DNA of 20,053 nt from the NCBI GenBank assembly GCA_964475135.1, contig CAYYWL010000029.1, positions 1-20,053 of the forward strand, read 5' to 3'. Under the pieces are notes generated by a model that saw only the letters and a list, made by a program, of their open reading frames with translations, searched no databases and was not told where the DNA came from. Below are positions 7,358-17,113 of this stretch, piece after piece (position 1 is the first letter of the stretch; every line of letters starts with the position of its first letter). The translations under genes were made by a program, and so were the position numbers. The stretch comes from TMED14 sp964475135. GTDB taxonomy: Bacteria > Bacteroidota > Bacteroidia > Flavobacteriales > Schleiferiaceae.

Positions 7358-8306
7358 CGCCCGTACTGCCCGAATTAGGGGTTCCAAAGTCCGCCCACGA
7401 ATTACTGCCTGACTTTGGGCCAGCGGCGCCCGCCGAACGCATGGTTACGGTGGACGTAGACGGTTCCGACCCCAAAAAAGCCAACGAGGCCGCGCTGGAC
7501 GCGCTTATGGATGGCGCGAGCAGCATTCTGTTTTGGGTGCACCGTACCGGAGACGTAGCCGCGCTTACGGCCGGAATCGACAGCAGCATCGCCCCCGTGC
7601 ACTTGGTCGGCGACCTCGATCCCGAGGCATTGGCCACGCAGCTCCATGGCGAGACCCAAGGGCTGTACAACGCCGACCCCATCGAGCAAAAGGCCCGAAG
7701 TGGCCAGTGGTTTACGGGGAGTTGGTCGGGTGACCTCGCACGTCTAAAGCGGGCTGAAGAGCAACTACCAACGGCCATGGGTGCCGTAGTAAGCAATGCG
7801 TGCTTCGCCGCACCGCAGGGGGCCGCCGCACAGCTTGCCTGGGGTCTTTCGAGCCTTGAGGCGGTGAATCCCGCTCCGGGACGGCCCGTCGGCCTTGTGC
7901 TTCAGGCGACCGACGACTACTTTGAAACGGCCGCCATGGCGCAGGCCGTCCGACTTCTGTGGACGCGCAACCCGCTGTGGATTGTGGGTCGAGTAGCCGG
8001 CAGCACCAGCGAAGATGCCGCCGACCTCGTCGACCGCGGACTGCAGGCCCAAGCCCTCGCCCTTGGAGGGTGCCGCGACCTATGGATTCAGCCCCTGAAC
8101 GACAGCCCGCAGGCCGCGCGCTGGGCGCGCCACCAGGCATTGGTACTGTACTACGAGAGCGGCCTGTTCCGCCACGAATACCCGCTGCGCGGCAGCTACC
8201 TGATTGAAGAATGGACGGCGCAACTCGCCGAACAAGCCCGAGCCCAAGTCCAGCAGTGGACGCAGCGCGGTGGACTCGCTCAGATTCTCGACCACAACCT
8301 CGACCC

Positions 8307-8316
<10 letters not shown>
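7354..8316 (+). CDS. mutA: methylmalonyl-CoA mutase small (beta) subunit, short form
   Basis: A 320-residue homologue of the non-catalytic subunit of the heterodimeric mutase. Identification rests on its position directly before the large subunit and on TIM-barrel-like stretches such as DALMDGASSILFWVHR, VGLVLQATDDYFETAAMAQAVRLLW and the C-terminal HEYPLRGSYLIEEWTAQLAEQARAQ (read here as two segments). The subunit has no B12-binding DxHxxG motif, as expected. It is clearly shorter than the roughly 450 residues or more usual in Bacteroidota, and the N-terminal region before the barrel seems largely absent. It overlaps the FtsB-like gene by 4 nt and the large subunit by 10 nt. Confidence 0.85.
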
Positions 8317-10310
<1,994 letters not shown>

Positions 10311-10314
10311 CGCG

Positions 10315-11286
10315 ATGAACGGCCCAAGCTGGACTCCCGAAGAATGGGCAGACGGCATTCGCCGCGCCGACCGGGCCTTTCTCGGACGGGCGCTCAGCCT
10401 GGTCGAAAGCCAGCTCCCTGCCGATGCCGAACGCGCCGCTGTGTTGTTCACGGCACTGGGCGCTGCCCCACAGGGCAGCTTTCGCCTCGGAATCACCGGC
10501 AACCCTGGGGCCGGAAAAAGCACGTTGACTGAGGCCATGGGCGTCCGCTGGGCTGATTCCGGCCAAAAAGTAGCCGTGCTCGCCGTCGACCCCTCGAGCA
10601 GCCTGCACCGCGGAAGCATTTTGGGCGACAAAACCCGCATGGACCAGCTCAGCAAGCACCCGAACGCCTTCATTCGCCCCGTGGCGAGCGGCGGCCAGTT
10701 GGGCGGCGTAGCGGCCTCGACGCGCGCAGCCATTCTGCTACTGGAGCACGCCGGCTACACCCGAATCGTCCTCGAGACCGTGGGCGTGGGCCAAAACGAA
10801 ACCGATGCCGTCCACTACGTCGACGGGCTGCTGCTTGTGGCGCTTCCGAACTCGGGCGACGACGTGCAGGGTATTAAGCGCGGAATCATGGAGCGCGCCG
10901 ACCTCATCGCCGTCAACAAATGCGACGGTTCGTTTGCCGAGGCGGGCCAGCGGGCCGCGCTCCAGCTGCGCGAAAGCATGAAGTGGTTCCGCCGCGACGA
11001 CGGGTGGAACGTTCCGGTCGTTCAAGTGAGTGCCACTGAACACCGCGGCCTTGACAAACTCGACGAAGCGCTCGACCGATACGAGCGGTGGGTGCGCGGA
11101 ACCGGATCCTTTGACGCCCAACGTTCCGACCAGCGAGAGCATGAGTGGGCACAAACTTGGCCCCAATTTGCCGTAGAGTGGGCACTCAAGCACCCGGACG
11201 CCGCGGGAGCCTACGCCAAGGCCCACGAGGCATTTAGCCAGGGGCAATCTGCATTAGGTGCGCTTCGAAGCGCGTTTAACGCTTAA
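10315..11286 (+). CDS. meaB: MeaB/ArgK-type GTPase, methylmalonyl-CoA mutase chaperone
   Basis: A 323-residue G3E-family GTPase that protects and reloads adenosylcobalamin in methylmalonyl-CoA mutase. Motifs: P-loop GITGNPGAGKST (59-70), VDPSSS (91-96), GSILGDKTRM, ETVGVGQNE (154-162), and NKCD (201-204) for guanine recognition; the Ala usually seen in the family's NKAD is Cys here. It follows mutB by 4 nt, as its role predicts. Its TAA shares bases with the stop codon of the convergent gene on the other strand (TTAA, 11283-11286), leaving no room for a terminator between them. Confidence 0.95.
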   Translation: MNGPSWTPEEWADGIRRADRAFLGRALSLVESQLPADAERAAVLFTALGAAPQGSFRLGITGNPGAGKSTLTEAMGVRWADSGQKVAVLAVDPSSSLHRGSILGDKTRMDQLSKHPNAFIRPVASGGQLGGVAASTRAAILLLEHAGYTRIVLETVGVGQNETDAVHYVDGLLLVALPNSGDDVQGIKRGIMERADLIAVNKCDGSFAEAGQRAALQLRESMKWFRRDDGWNVPVVQVSATEHRGLDKLDEALDRYERWVRGTGSFDAQRSDQREHEWAQTWPQFAVEWALKHPDAAGAYAKAHEAFSQGQSALGALRSAFNA

Positions 11287-11804
11287 AATTCGTCCGCAAC
11301 CTCGGCCTTGAGGTGCTTGAGCGCCGCTTGAGTGGGCAGCTGCTTCATTTCCATGGCCGCGTTGAGCAGCGCACGCGAAAGATCCGCGCCGGTAGCGCCC
11401 GGCTCGAGCTGGGCCGAAACCGTATTCAGCAGCGAAACCATGGCCGACTTGGCCGTCACCACGTACTCCCACACGTCGTCAGAGACGTAGATCTGCTGGC
11501 TGAGGTTGTGCTCAAACTCGTCGCGAATAGCCTTTTGGAGCAGTAGCAGGTACTCTCCGTTGGTCATGCTGCCCGACTTCACGCGGACCAAGAGTGAACT
11601 GGGGCTAATGCGCTCCAAAAACAGGGCTAGTCGCTCGTAGGCCTGCAGCCGCAAAGGCAGAGCTTGGCGCTGGTTGAGCGCGCGGTATTCTGCCCTTCGG
11701 CGCTTGTCTTCGTTGTCAAAGTAGTTTGACATCATTAAATACACTGCGATTAAAATGAGCAGCGACGGGAACACAAAGCGAAACGTGTCAAGAAAAACGT
11801 CCAT
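11283..11804 (-). CDS. conserved Bacteroidota membrane-anchored protein of unknown function
   Basis: A 173-residue protein with one N-terminal membrane span (FVFPSLLILIAVYLMM, about residues 9-24), a charged linker (FDNEDKRRRAEYRALNQRQ) and a helical soluble domain containing PLRLQAYERLALFLERISP and IRDEFEHNLSQQIYVSDDVW. I recognise these two segments from a family widespread in Bacteroidota (possibly the one catalogued as DUF7935), with no known function. I chose ATG at 11804 because the upstream in-frame extension lacks a conserved look and runs into the divergent gene. A -7-like box lies only 4 nt before the start. The large acidic/basic helical content would suit a scaffold-type role, but that is a guess. 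Confidence 0.85.
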   Translation of the reverse strand: MDVFLDTFRFVFPSLLILIAVYLMMSNYFDNEDKRRRAEYRALNQRQALPLRLQAYERLALFLERISPSSLLVRVKSGSMTNGEYLLLLQKAIRDEFEHNLSQQIYVSDDVWEYVVTAKSAMVSLLNTVSAQLEPGATGADLSRALLNAAMEMKQLPTQAALKHLKAEVADEF

Positions 11805-11821
11805 GCCCCAAATATCGGGGC
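11805..11821. repeat. perfect inverted repeat GCCCC-N7-GGGGC at the start of the minus-strand gene
   Basis: Arms GCCCC (11805-11809) and GGGGC (11817-11821) flank AAATATC. On the minus strand it reads GCCCC GATATTT GGGGC and then directly the ATG at 11804. It overlaps the putative -7 box of that gene, so it could be an operator, or a chance GC-rich palindrome. Confidence 0.45.
11809..11816 (-). promoter_or_regulatory. possible -7 box GATATTTG, 4 nt before the unknown gene
   Basis: On the minus strand GATATTTG matches TAnnTTTG at seven of eight positions and is preceded by CC, giving the ten-mer also found before carB. Four bases separate it from the ATG, so a transcript from it would have no leader. 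No -33 TTTG is evident. Confidence 0.35.
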
Positions 11822-11837
11822 GTTTCGTGCAATATCG

Positions 11838-11845
11838 TACTTTTG
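11838..11845 (+). promoter_or_regulatory. -7 box TACTTTTG, 5 nt before the aminotransferase start
   Basis: TACTTTTG is a perfect TAnnTTTG. Five bases separate it from the GTG at 11851, the same distance as before the genes at 3802 and 17114. This supports the GTG as the true start and implies a leaderless mRNA. No good -33 element is visible. Confidence 0.6.
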
Positions 11846-11850
11846 ACCTC

Positions 11851-13029
11851 GTGATTTCTCGCTTATCAGACCGCGTACAGGCAATGGCACTCCCGATGAC
11901 CATTGCGATGGCTAAAAAAAGCCGCGCCCTTCAAGAACAGGGATTGGACATCATCAGCCTCAGCCTCGGCGAGCCGGACTTTGACACCCCAGACTTGGCC
12001 AAAGCCGCCGGAATTCAAGGCATTGAGCAGAACTTCTCGCACTACATGCCCGTCAGCGGGTACAACGACGTCCGCGATGCGGTAGCCACGAAGTTTGTGC
12101 GCGACAACCACCTGACCTACAGCCGCAGCCAAATTGTGGTGAGCACGGGGGCCAAGCAGTCTATTGCAAACCTATTGATGGCGCTCATCAATCCGGGTGA
12201 CGAGGTGATCATTCCCGCCCCGTTCTGGGTGAGCTACAACGACCTGGCCGAGTTCTGTGGCGGCCGCGTCGTAAGCCCCGTGGCCGGCCGCGAGCAAGGA
12301 TTCAAAATCACGCCAAGCCAACTGCGCGAGGCCCTAAGCCCAAAGACTAAGGTTCTGATTTTCAGCAGCCCCAACAATCCGAGCGGAGCGATGTACCGCC
12401 AAGACGAGCTCGAAGCACTGGCTGCTGTGCTGCGGGACTTCCCCCAGGTGGTGGTGGTCGCCGACGAGATTTACGAGTACTTGAGCTACGGCGAGGTTCC
12501 GCACTACAGTTTTGCCCGAATCGAGGGCATGTACGACCGCACCGCCACCGTCAATGGAATGTCCAAGGGCTACGCCATGACAGGATGGCGCCTCGGGTTC
12601 ATGGGTGCGCCCGAGTGGCTCGCCGAGGCCTGCGATAAGGTCCAGTCCCAGTTTACGAGCGGAGCCAGCAGCATCGCCCAGCGCGCAGCGATGGCGGCGC
12701 TGCTGGCGGGGCCCGAACCCGTTCAGTACATGGTCGAAGCGTTTAAGTCGCGACGTGACCGGTTCTTGACCGCGCTTCGTTCCGCACACAAACTGCACGT
12801 AGACACGCCACCAGGGGCATTTTACGCCTACGTCGACGTGCGCCCCTACCTCGACGACCGCTACCCGACGTCCAACGACCTGGTCATGTACCTGCTTGAG
12901 CATGGTGTGGCGGGCGTACCGGGCGAAGCCTTCGGAACCCCCGGATACATTCGCTTTAGCTACGCCGCCAGCCAGTCAGACCTCGACCGGGCGGCCGAGC
13001 GCATTGCCAACGCACTGAACGCCCTTTAG
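11851..13029 (+). CDS. class I/II pyridoxal-phosphate aminotransferase (aspartate aminotransferase-like)
   Basis: A 392-residue PLP enzyme of fold type I, probably transaminating aspartate or another amino acid with 2-oxoglutarate. Seen: SLGEPDFDTP near the N-terminus, N166 in PNNPSG, D195 and Y198 in DEIY (cofactor ring and phenol contacts), K229 in NGMSKGYAMTGWRLGF forming the Schiff base, R237, and the C-terminal GYIRFSYA Arg for the substrate carboxylate. The start is GTG 11851 (ISRLSDRVQAMALPMTIAMAKK), as homologues begin with a similar LSDRI/VQ segment. An upstream in-frame ATG (11755) lies inside the divergent gene and beyond the promoter box. It ends one base before trkH. Confidence 0.92.
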   Translation: MISRLSDRVQAMALPMTIAMAKKSRALQEQGLDIISLSLGEPDFDTPDLAKAAGIQGIEQNFSHYMPVSGYNDVRDAVATKFVRDNHLTYSRSQIVVSTGAKQSIANLLMALINPGDEVIIPAPFWVSYNDLAEFCGGRVVSPVAGREQGFKITPSQLREALSPKTKVLIFSSPNNPSGAMYRQDELEALAAVLRDFPQVVVVADEIYEYLSYGEVPHYSFARIEGMYDRTATVNGMSKGYAMTGWRLGFMGAPEWLAEACDKVQSQFTSGASSIAQRAAMAALLAGPEPVQYMVEAFKSRRDRFLTALRSAHKLHVDTPPGAFYAYVDVRPYLDDRYPTSNDLVMYLLEHGVAGVPGEAFGTPGYIRFSYAASQSDLDRAAERIANALNAL

Positions 13030-13030
13030 C

Positions 13031-14860
13031 ATGCCTACGCGCCTTCGTATCGCTGTCAACCAGATTCGAGAGCGCATCAACCTTCGGATCTACGACAGCA
13101 AGCCATTTGTAACCAAACTCCTGCGGTACTTGAGCGTACCGCTTTCACTCACTGCTGTTGGAGCTTTAATCATCTCCTTTGGGTTTCCTCTCGATGAAGA
13201 GCAACTTGCATTGGTTGATTACATCCTCAAGGCAAGCATTGGCTTTTACATATTCAAGTACTTTTCAGAACTCTTTTACGACTTCAGTCCGCCCGACTAC
13301 ATACGGCGCACAAAATCAGAATTTGTATTAATGTCGTATATGGTCATCAACATTTTGGCCATTAACCTCTTCAATTTTGAGATCACTTCTGAGGTCGGAA
13401 ACCTCATTGGCGTGAAGCAGCTCGACGAAGTATTTATGTTTGCGGTGCAAGCGTATTTTCTGATTTTTATTGCATTGGAGATGGGCAAAGCAAGTCGTCT
13501 TTTACCTCAGTTAAAAATCAGTCCTCCCGCCCTTTTGCTTCTCAGCTTTATTCTGATTACGATTCTTGGAGCTGGGCTACTTGCAATGCCCGAAATGTCC
13601 ACAACCCAAGGAGGGCTCGGCGCTATGGATGCCTTTTTTACAAGTATTTCAGCTGTATGCGTAACCGGACTTTCAACCATAGATGTTTCGAGCATTCTTA
13701 CGTTCAAGGGCCAAGTCGTACTGATGTTTTTAATTCAATTGGGCGGGCTGAATTTCATTACGTTTACCTCGATTTTCGCACTTCTTGCCAATCCTGGGGT
13801 CGGAACGCGGTTTAAGAGTATGCTGCAGGCGAACTACTCAGTGGACTCACTTGAAACGAGCGTCTTACTTACGGGGCAAATCATACGATTTAGCCTGCTG
13901 TTCGAACTCATCTCTGCAGTTTTATTGTTTTTCTCATGGGGCCAAACCTCGTTTAACTCTTTGGGTGACCGTTTATTTCATTCGATTTTTCACTCCATCA
14001 GCGCGTTTAACAATGCTGGGTTTTCCTTGTATCCAAGCGGATTAGCCGACGCTGCACTAGGAACTAATGTACCCTTAGGGCTTGTAATTGCCGGAACAAT
14101 CATTTTAGGCGGACTTGGATTCAGTCCCATTTCTGAGGTGTTCTCGTACCAGGCTCTGCGGTACCGCCGCAATCGCCCTTGGGTGCACTACACTGTGAAT
14201 ACCAAGATTGCGGTGTATGCGGTAATCTTCTTAGTTCCATTGGGCACATTGGCCTTTTATATTTTGGAATCCGGTTCTAGTCTTCGGCACATGCCAGAAG
14301 GAGTAAAATGGTTTCACGCGTTCTTTTCATCGGTTACTACACGTACCGCGGGATTCAATACGATCGATTTTGGAGCAATCGGTCTGCCTGCGCTCTTAGT
14401 CGTAATGCTCTTAATGTTCATTGGAGGTTCCTCAGGCTCGACCGCGGGCGGTGTAAAAACGAGCACATTTGCACTCGTTTTTCTCAATGCACTTGGCACA
14501 ATTCGCGGCCGAAAGCGCGTTGAGCTTTTTCGTCAAACCATATCCGTTGAACTGCTCAACCTCGCACTCAGTGCATTCCTGTTCTCGGCTAGCTTAATAC
14601 TGTTGGGAATATTTCTACTTACCATCACAGACGGTCACCTTGGGCTTGCACGGATTGCCTTCGAAGAGGTTTCGGCATTTTGCACGGTAGGACTATCTAC
14701 GGGAGTTACCGCACAATTCAGTGATGCAGGTAAAATTATACTCATGATATCAATGCTTGTCGGTCGCGTCGGAACCGTAACCCTCGCTTTTGCGTTGACC
14801 AGTAAACGCAAGGATTCCCAAGATTACCGATACCCCAACGCCAGCGTTCAAGTAGGATAA
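13031..14860 (+). CDS. TrkH/KtrB-type potassium uptake channel subunit
   Basis: A 609-residue inner-membrane K+ (or Na+/K+) translocating subunit. The four pore-loop repeats with selectivity-filter glycines are visible: SISAVCVTGLSTID, SISAFNNAGFSLYP, SSVTTRTAGFNTID and EVSAFCTVGLSTGV, each flanked by membrane helices. The N-terminal about 150 residues add several extra spans before the core (LTAVGALIISFGFPL, LMSYMVINILAINLF). Such channels need a cytosolic RCK partner (TrkA/KtrA), and none is encoded beside it here. Base composition is markedly lower in GC than the neighbours, with many TTA, ATA and TTT codons. The stop overlaps the menG start (TAATG). Confidence 0.93.
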   Translation: MPTRLRIAVNQIRERINLRIYDSKPFVTKLLRYLSVPLSLTAVGALIISFGFPLDEEQLALVDYILKASIGFYIFKYFSELFYDFSPPDYIRRTKSEFVLMSYMVINILAINLFNFEITSEVGNLIGVKQLDEVFMFAVQAYFLIFIALEMGKASRLLPQLKISPPALLLLSFILITILGAGLLAMPEMSTTQGGLGAMDAFFTSISAVCVTGLSTIDVSSILTFKGQVVLMFLIQLGGLNFITFTSIFALLANPGVGTRFKSMLQANYSVDSLETSVLLTGQIIRFSLLFELISAVLLFFSWGQTSFNSLGDRLFHSIFHSISAFNNAGFSLYPSGLADAALGTNVPLGLVIAGTIILGGLGFSPISEVFSYQALRYRRNRPWVHYTVNTKIAVYAVIFLVPLGTLAFYILESGSSLRHMPEGVKWFHAFFSSVTTRTAGFNTIDFGAIGLPALLVVMLLMFIGGSSGSTAGGVKTSTFALVFLNALGTIRGRKRVELFRQTISVELLNLALSAFLFSASLILLGIFLLTITDGHLGLARIAFEEVSAFCTVGLSTGVTAQFSDAGKIILMISMLVGRVGTVTLAFALTSKRKDSQDYRYPNASVQVG

Positions 14861-15585
14861 TGAGCCAAGTCAAACCGTATAGCCCAGAAGGCTCCAAAAA
14901 GGAGCAAGTCGCTGAAATGTTTAACGCGATTTCGCCGAAGTACGATGCCCTTAACCGCATCCTCTCGGTCGGAATCGACCAAATCTGGCGCCGCAAAACC
15001 GTGCGCGAAATCCGCGCAACCGGTGCCACGCAAATCCTGGACGTGGCCACCGGTACGGCCGACCTCGCCTTGGCCCTTGCCGACGGAATCCCCGGATCCA
15101 AGGTTGTAGGTGTCGACATCTCTGCCGGAATGCTCGACGTAGGCCGTCAAAAAGTCCGCGCCCGCTGCAAAGACGACCGTGTGCGACTCGACCTCGGCGA
15201 CGGCGAACAGCTTCCGTACGACGACGCCAGCTTCGGTGCCATTACGGTTGCCTTCGGCGTACGCAACTTTGAAAACCTCGAGCAGGGCCTTCGCAACATG
15301 AACCGCGTCCTTCAACCCGGCGGAACCCTCGCCGTCCTCGAATTCTCGCAGCCCACTTCGTGGCTGTTCCGCCCGCTCTACTTGTTCTACTTCAAGAACA
15401 TCCTTCCGCGCATCGGACGACTCATCTCTAAAGATGCTTCGGCCTACACCTACCTGCCCGACAGCGTCCAGGCGTTTCCCTACGGAGAGGCTTTTGCAAC
15501 CAAGCTACGCGAGGCCGGCTTCTCGTCGGTTCGCATCCGCCCCCTTTCGCTCGGAATCGCCAGTTTGTACGTCGCCACAAAATAA
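14860..15585 (+). CDS. menG: demethylmenaquinone methyltransferase
   Basis: A 241-residue SAM-dependent methyltransferase of the UbiE/MenG family, carrying out the last step of menaquinone synthesis (C-methylation of demethylmenaquinol) at the inner membrane. Seen: the family segment FNAISPKYDALNRILSVGID (about 21-40), SAM motif I DVATGTADLA (61-70), VGVDIS, and the diagnostic FGVRNFENLEQGLRNMNRVL (read as VRNF plus EQGL). A ubiquinone role is unlikely in Bacteroidota, which use menaquinone. It starts within the trkH stop codon and precedes porT by 26 nt, an order I associate with flavobacterial genomes. Confidence 0.95.
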   Translation: MSQVKPYSPEGSKKEQVAEMFNAISPKYDALNRILSVGIDQIWRRKTVREIRATGATQILDVATGTADLALALADGIPGSKVVGVDISAGMLDVGRQKVRARCKDDRVRLDLGDGEQLPYDDASFGAITVAFGVRNFENLEQGLRNMNRVLQPGGTLAVLEFSQPTSWLFRPLYLFYFKNILPRIGRLISKDASAYTYLPDSVQAFPYGEAFATKLREAGFSSVRIRPLSLGIASLYVATK

Positions 15586-15611
15586 TCCGCGCCCTGCGCC
15601 GTTCTTGCATC

Positions 15612-16288
15612 ATGCGACGTTGGCTTATTGCCCTGTGCCTATTGAGTTCCGCGCTTGCCTACGGGCAGACGCCCAACCTTCCGCGCTTTGACCAAAAGCC
15701 GCTTCACTTCGGATTCTTTCTCGGAATCAGTCAGCTCAACTTCGCCGTGCAGCACGCCCCCACCTGGCCCGAAGGCATATACCACGTCGTGCCCCAAGTC
15801 AGCCCGGGCTACGTCGTCGGAATCGTCACCGACCTGCGCCTCAGCCCCTACCTCAACCTGCGCGTCAACCCCACCTACATCGCGGGCGAACGCACGCTCC
15901 TGATCGACGGGGTCGACCGGGCCACCGGAATCCGTGATTGGTACACCCGCCGCGTCGAGTCCTCGCTTGTGCGACTGCCCGTCGAACTCAAGTGGAAGTC
16001 CGAGCGCATCGGCAACCACCGTTGGTTCGTCCTGGGCGCCCTGCACACCACCTACGACCTAGGAAGCAAAGCCAAAGTCGTCGACGACCGCCTCTTCAAG
16101 CTGCAGCCCATCGACTACGGCTTTGACCTCGCCGTCGGAACCGACCTCTACTTCGAGTTTTTCAAACTCTCGCCCCAGCTCCGCTGGAGCTTCGGCCTCG
16201 GCAACCTAGGTGTTCCCGATGGAACCAAACTCTCCCAATCCCTTCCCGTGGTGCACCACCGCAGCCGGGACTACGTGTTCACCTTCGA
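15612..16288 (+). CDS. porT: PorT-like outer-membrane protein of the type IX secretion system (3' end in gap)
   Basis: A signal peptide (MRRWLIALCLLSSALAYGQ) is followed by a beta-barrel-like protein with alternating residues and the PorT features LHFGFFLGISQLNF, SPGYVVGIVTDLRLSPYLNLR and RVESSLVRLPVELKWKSER. PorT is an outer-membrane component needed for gliding and secretion of proteins with a C-terminal T9SS signal, for example large adhesins and enzymes. About 225 codons are visible up to gap 2. Family length (about 220-245) suggests only a few residues are missing. The gene follows menG and converges on the RNA methyltransferase gene. Confidence 0.88.
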
Positions 16289-16388
16289 NNNNNNNNNNNN
16301 NNNNNNNNNNNNNNNNNNNNNNNNNNNNNNNNNNNNNNNNNNNNNNNNNNNNNNNNNNNNNNNNNNNNNNNNNNNNNNNNNNNNNNNN
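16289..16388. other. assembly gap 2 (100 N) at a convergent gene junction
   Basis: Exactly 100 N. It hides the 3' ends of both porT (plus) and the TrmH-type gene (minus), and so whatever terminator separates them. A strong hairpin there could itself have broken the assembly. Confidence 0.98.
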
Positions 16389-17080
16389 ATCGCCGCAGCC
16401 GTGGCCACGTTGAGGCTTTCGGTGCGGCTCGAGGGGGCGCGGTCGATGGTAGCGATGGCAGATGCGGCATCGCGCCAAGCTTGGGACGGGCCTTGGCCTT
16501 CGTTAGAGACGACGAGGGCTACATTCGGAGACCAGTTTACTTGGCTGGGCGGGGTTCCGTCCAAATCGGCGACCACGATGGGGCGGCCTTCAGACTGCAA
16601 GAGGGTGATTGCCTCGGATTCGGTGGCGTAGCGCACGGGGACGCGGGCGAGCGAACCCATGCTGGCTTGCACAGTTTTCGGATTGCCGAAGTCGACGGTT
16701 CCGGTGGTGTGCAGAATGTAGGCGACGCCGAACCAGTCGGCCATGCGCAGAAGGGTTCCGGCATTGCCCGGGTCTTGCACGCGGTCGAGCACGAGCACGC
16801 GGCCGTCGGGGCGCGGGTCGAGGTCGTCCCAAGCAAAGACGGCGAGCGAATCTGGCGGCGTATCAAGGGACGATACTTCGCGCAAGTCGCGGGCCGTGAC
16901 TTCGAGGCAGTCAGGACCCAAAGTGGCGCCGGTGGTGGCCAAGAGAAGGGGCTTCCAGCCGCTGGTGATGAATTCTGCGATGGCCTTGCGGCCTTCGACG
17001 ACGAGTGCGCCGTGCTTTTCGCGGCCTTTGCGGTGCTGCAGCTCGCGCAGCCATTTGCGTTGTGGGTTGGTCCAGGGCAT
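16389..17080 (-). CDS. TrmH/SpoU-family RNA 2'-O-methyltransferase (3' end in gap)
   Basis: A SPOUT-superfamily enzyme that methylates ribose 2'-OH in rRNA or tRNA. The 230 visible residues contain an N-terminal substrate-binding part (RKGREKHGALVVEGRKAI) and the three SpoU motifs: NAGTLLRMADWFG (motif 1, N106), VVSNEGQGPS (motif 2, N193-E194-G195) and ESLNVATAAA (motif 3, N224), which form the SAM-binding knot. Only about 10-15 C-terminal residues should be missing. Start ATG 17080 (MPWTNPQRKWLREL). The target nucleotide cannot be told from sequence alone. It is divergent from rpe, with only 33 nt between the starts. Confidence 0.92.
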
Positions 17081-17087
17081 AAGACCC

Positions 17088-17095
17088 CGAAGGTA
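17088..17095 (-). promoter_or_regulatory. possible -7 box TACCTTCG for the RNA methyltransferase gene
   Basis: On the minus strand TACCTTCG matches TAnnTTTG at seven of eight positions, 7 nt before the ATG at 17080. Together with the rpe box it forms an inverted repeat, AAGGTA (17090-17095) and TACCTT (17101-17106), separated by five bases. Confidence 0.3.
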
Positions 17096-17100
17096 CGCAC

Positions 17101-17108
17101 TACCTTTG
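17101..17108 (+). promoter_or_regulatory. -7 box TACCTTTG, 5 nt before rpe
   Basis: A perfect TAnnTTTG ends five bases before the rpe ATG at 17114, the third case of this exact spacing in the window. The transcript would be leaderless. No -33 TTTG is found at 18-21 nt, a region that lies around the start codon of the divergent gene. Confidence 0.6.
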
Positions 17109-17113
17109 GGGGC

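Noticed and set aside
8211..8306. A longer start for the mutase large subunit
   Set aside because: The extra 32 codons lie inside mutA in another frame and encode Arg/Ser/Pro-rich sequence unlike the family N-terminus.
16481..17113. A 211-codon upstream extension of the rpe frame
   Set aside because: It lies antisense to the RNA methyltransferase with intact SpoU motifs, and rpe proteins begin at the ATG at 17114, which also has a promoter box 5 nt upstream.
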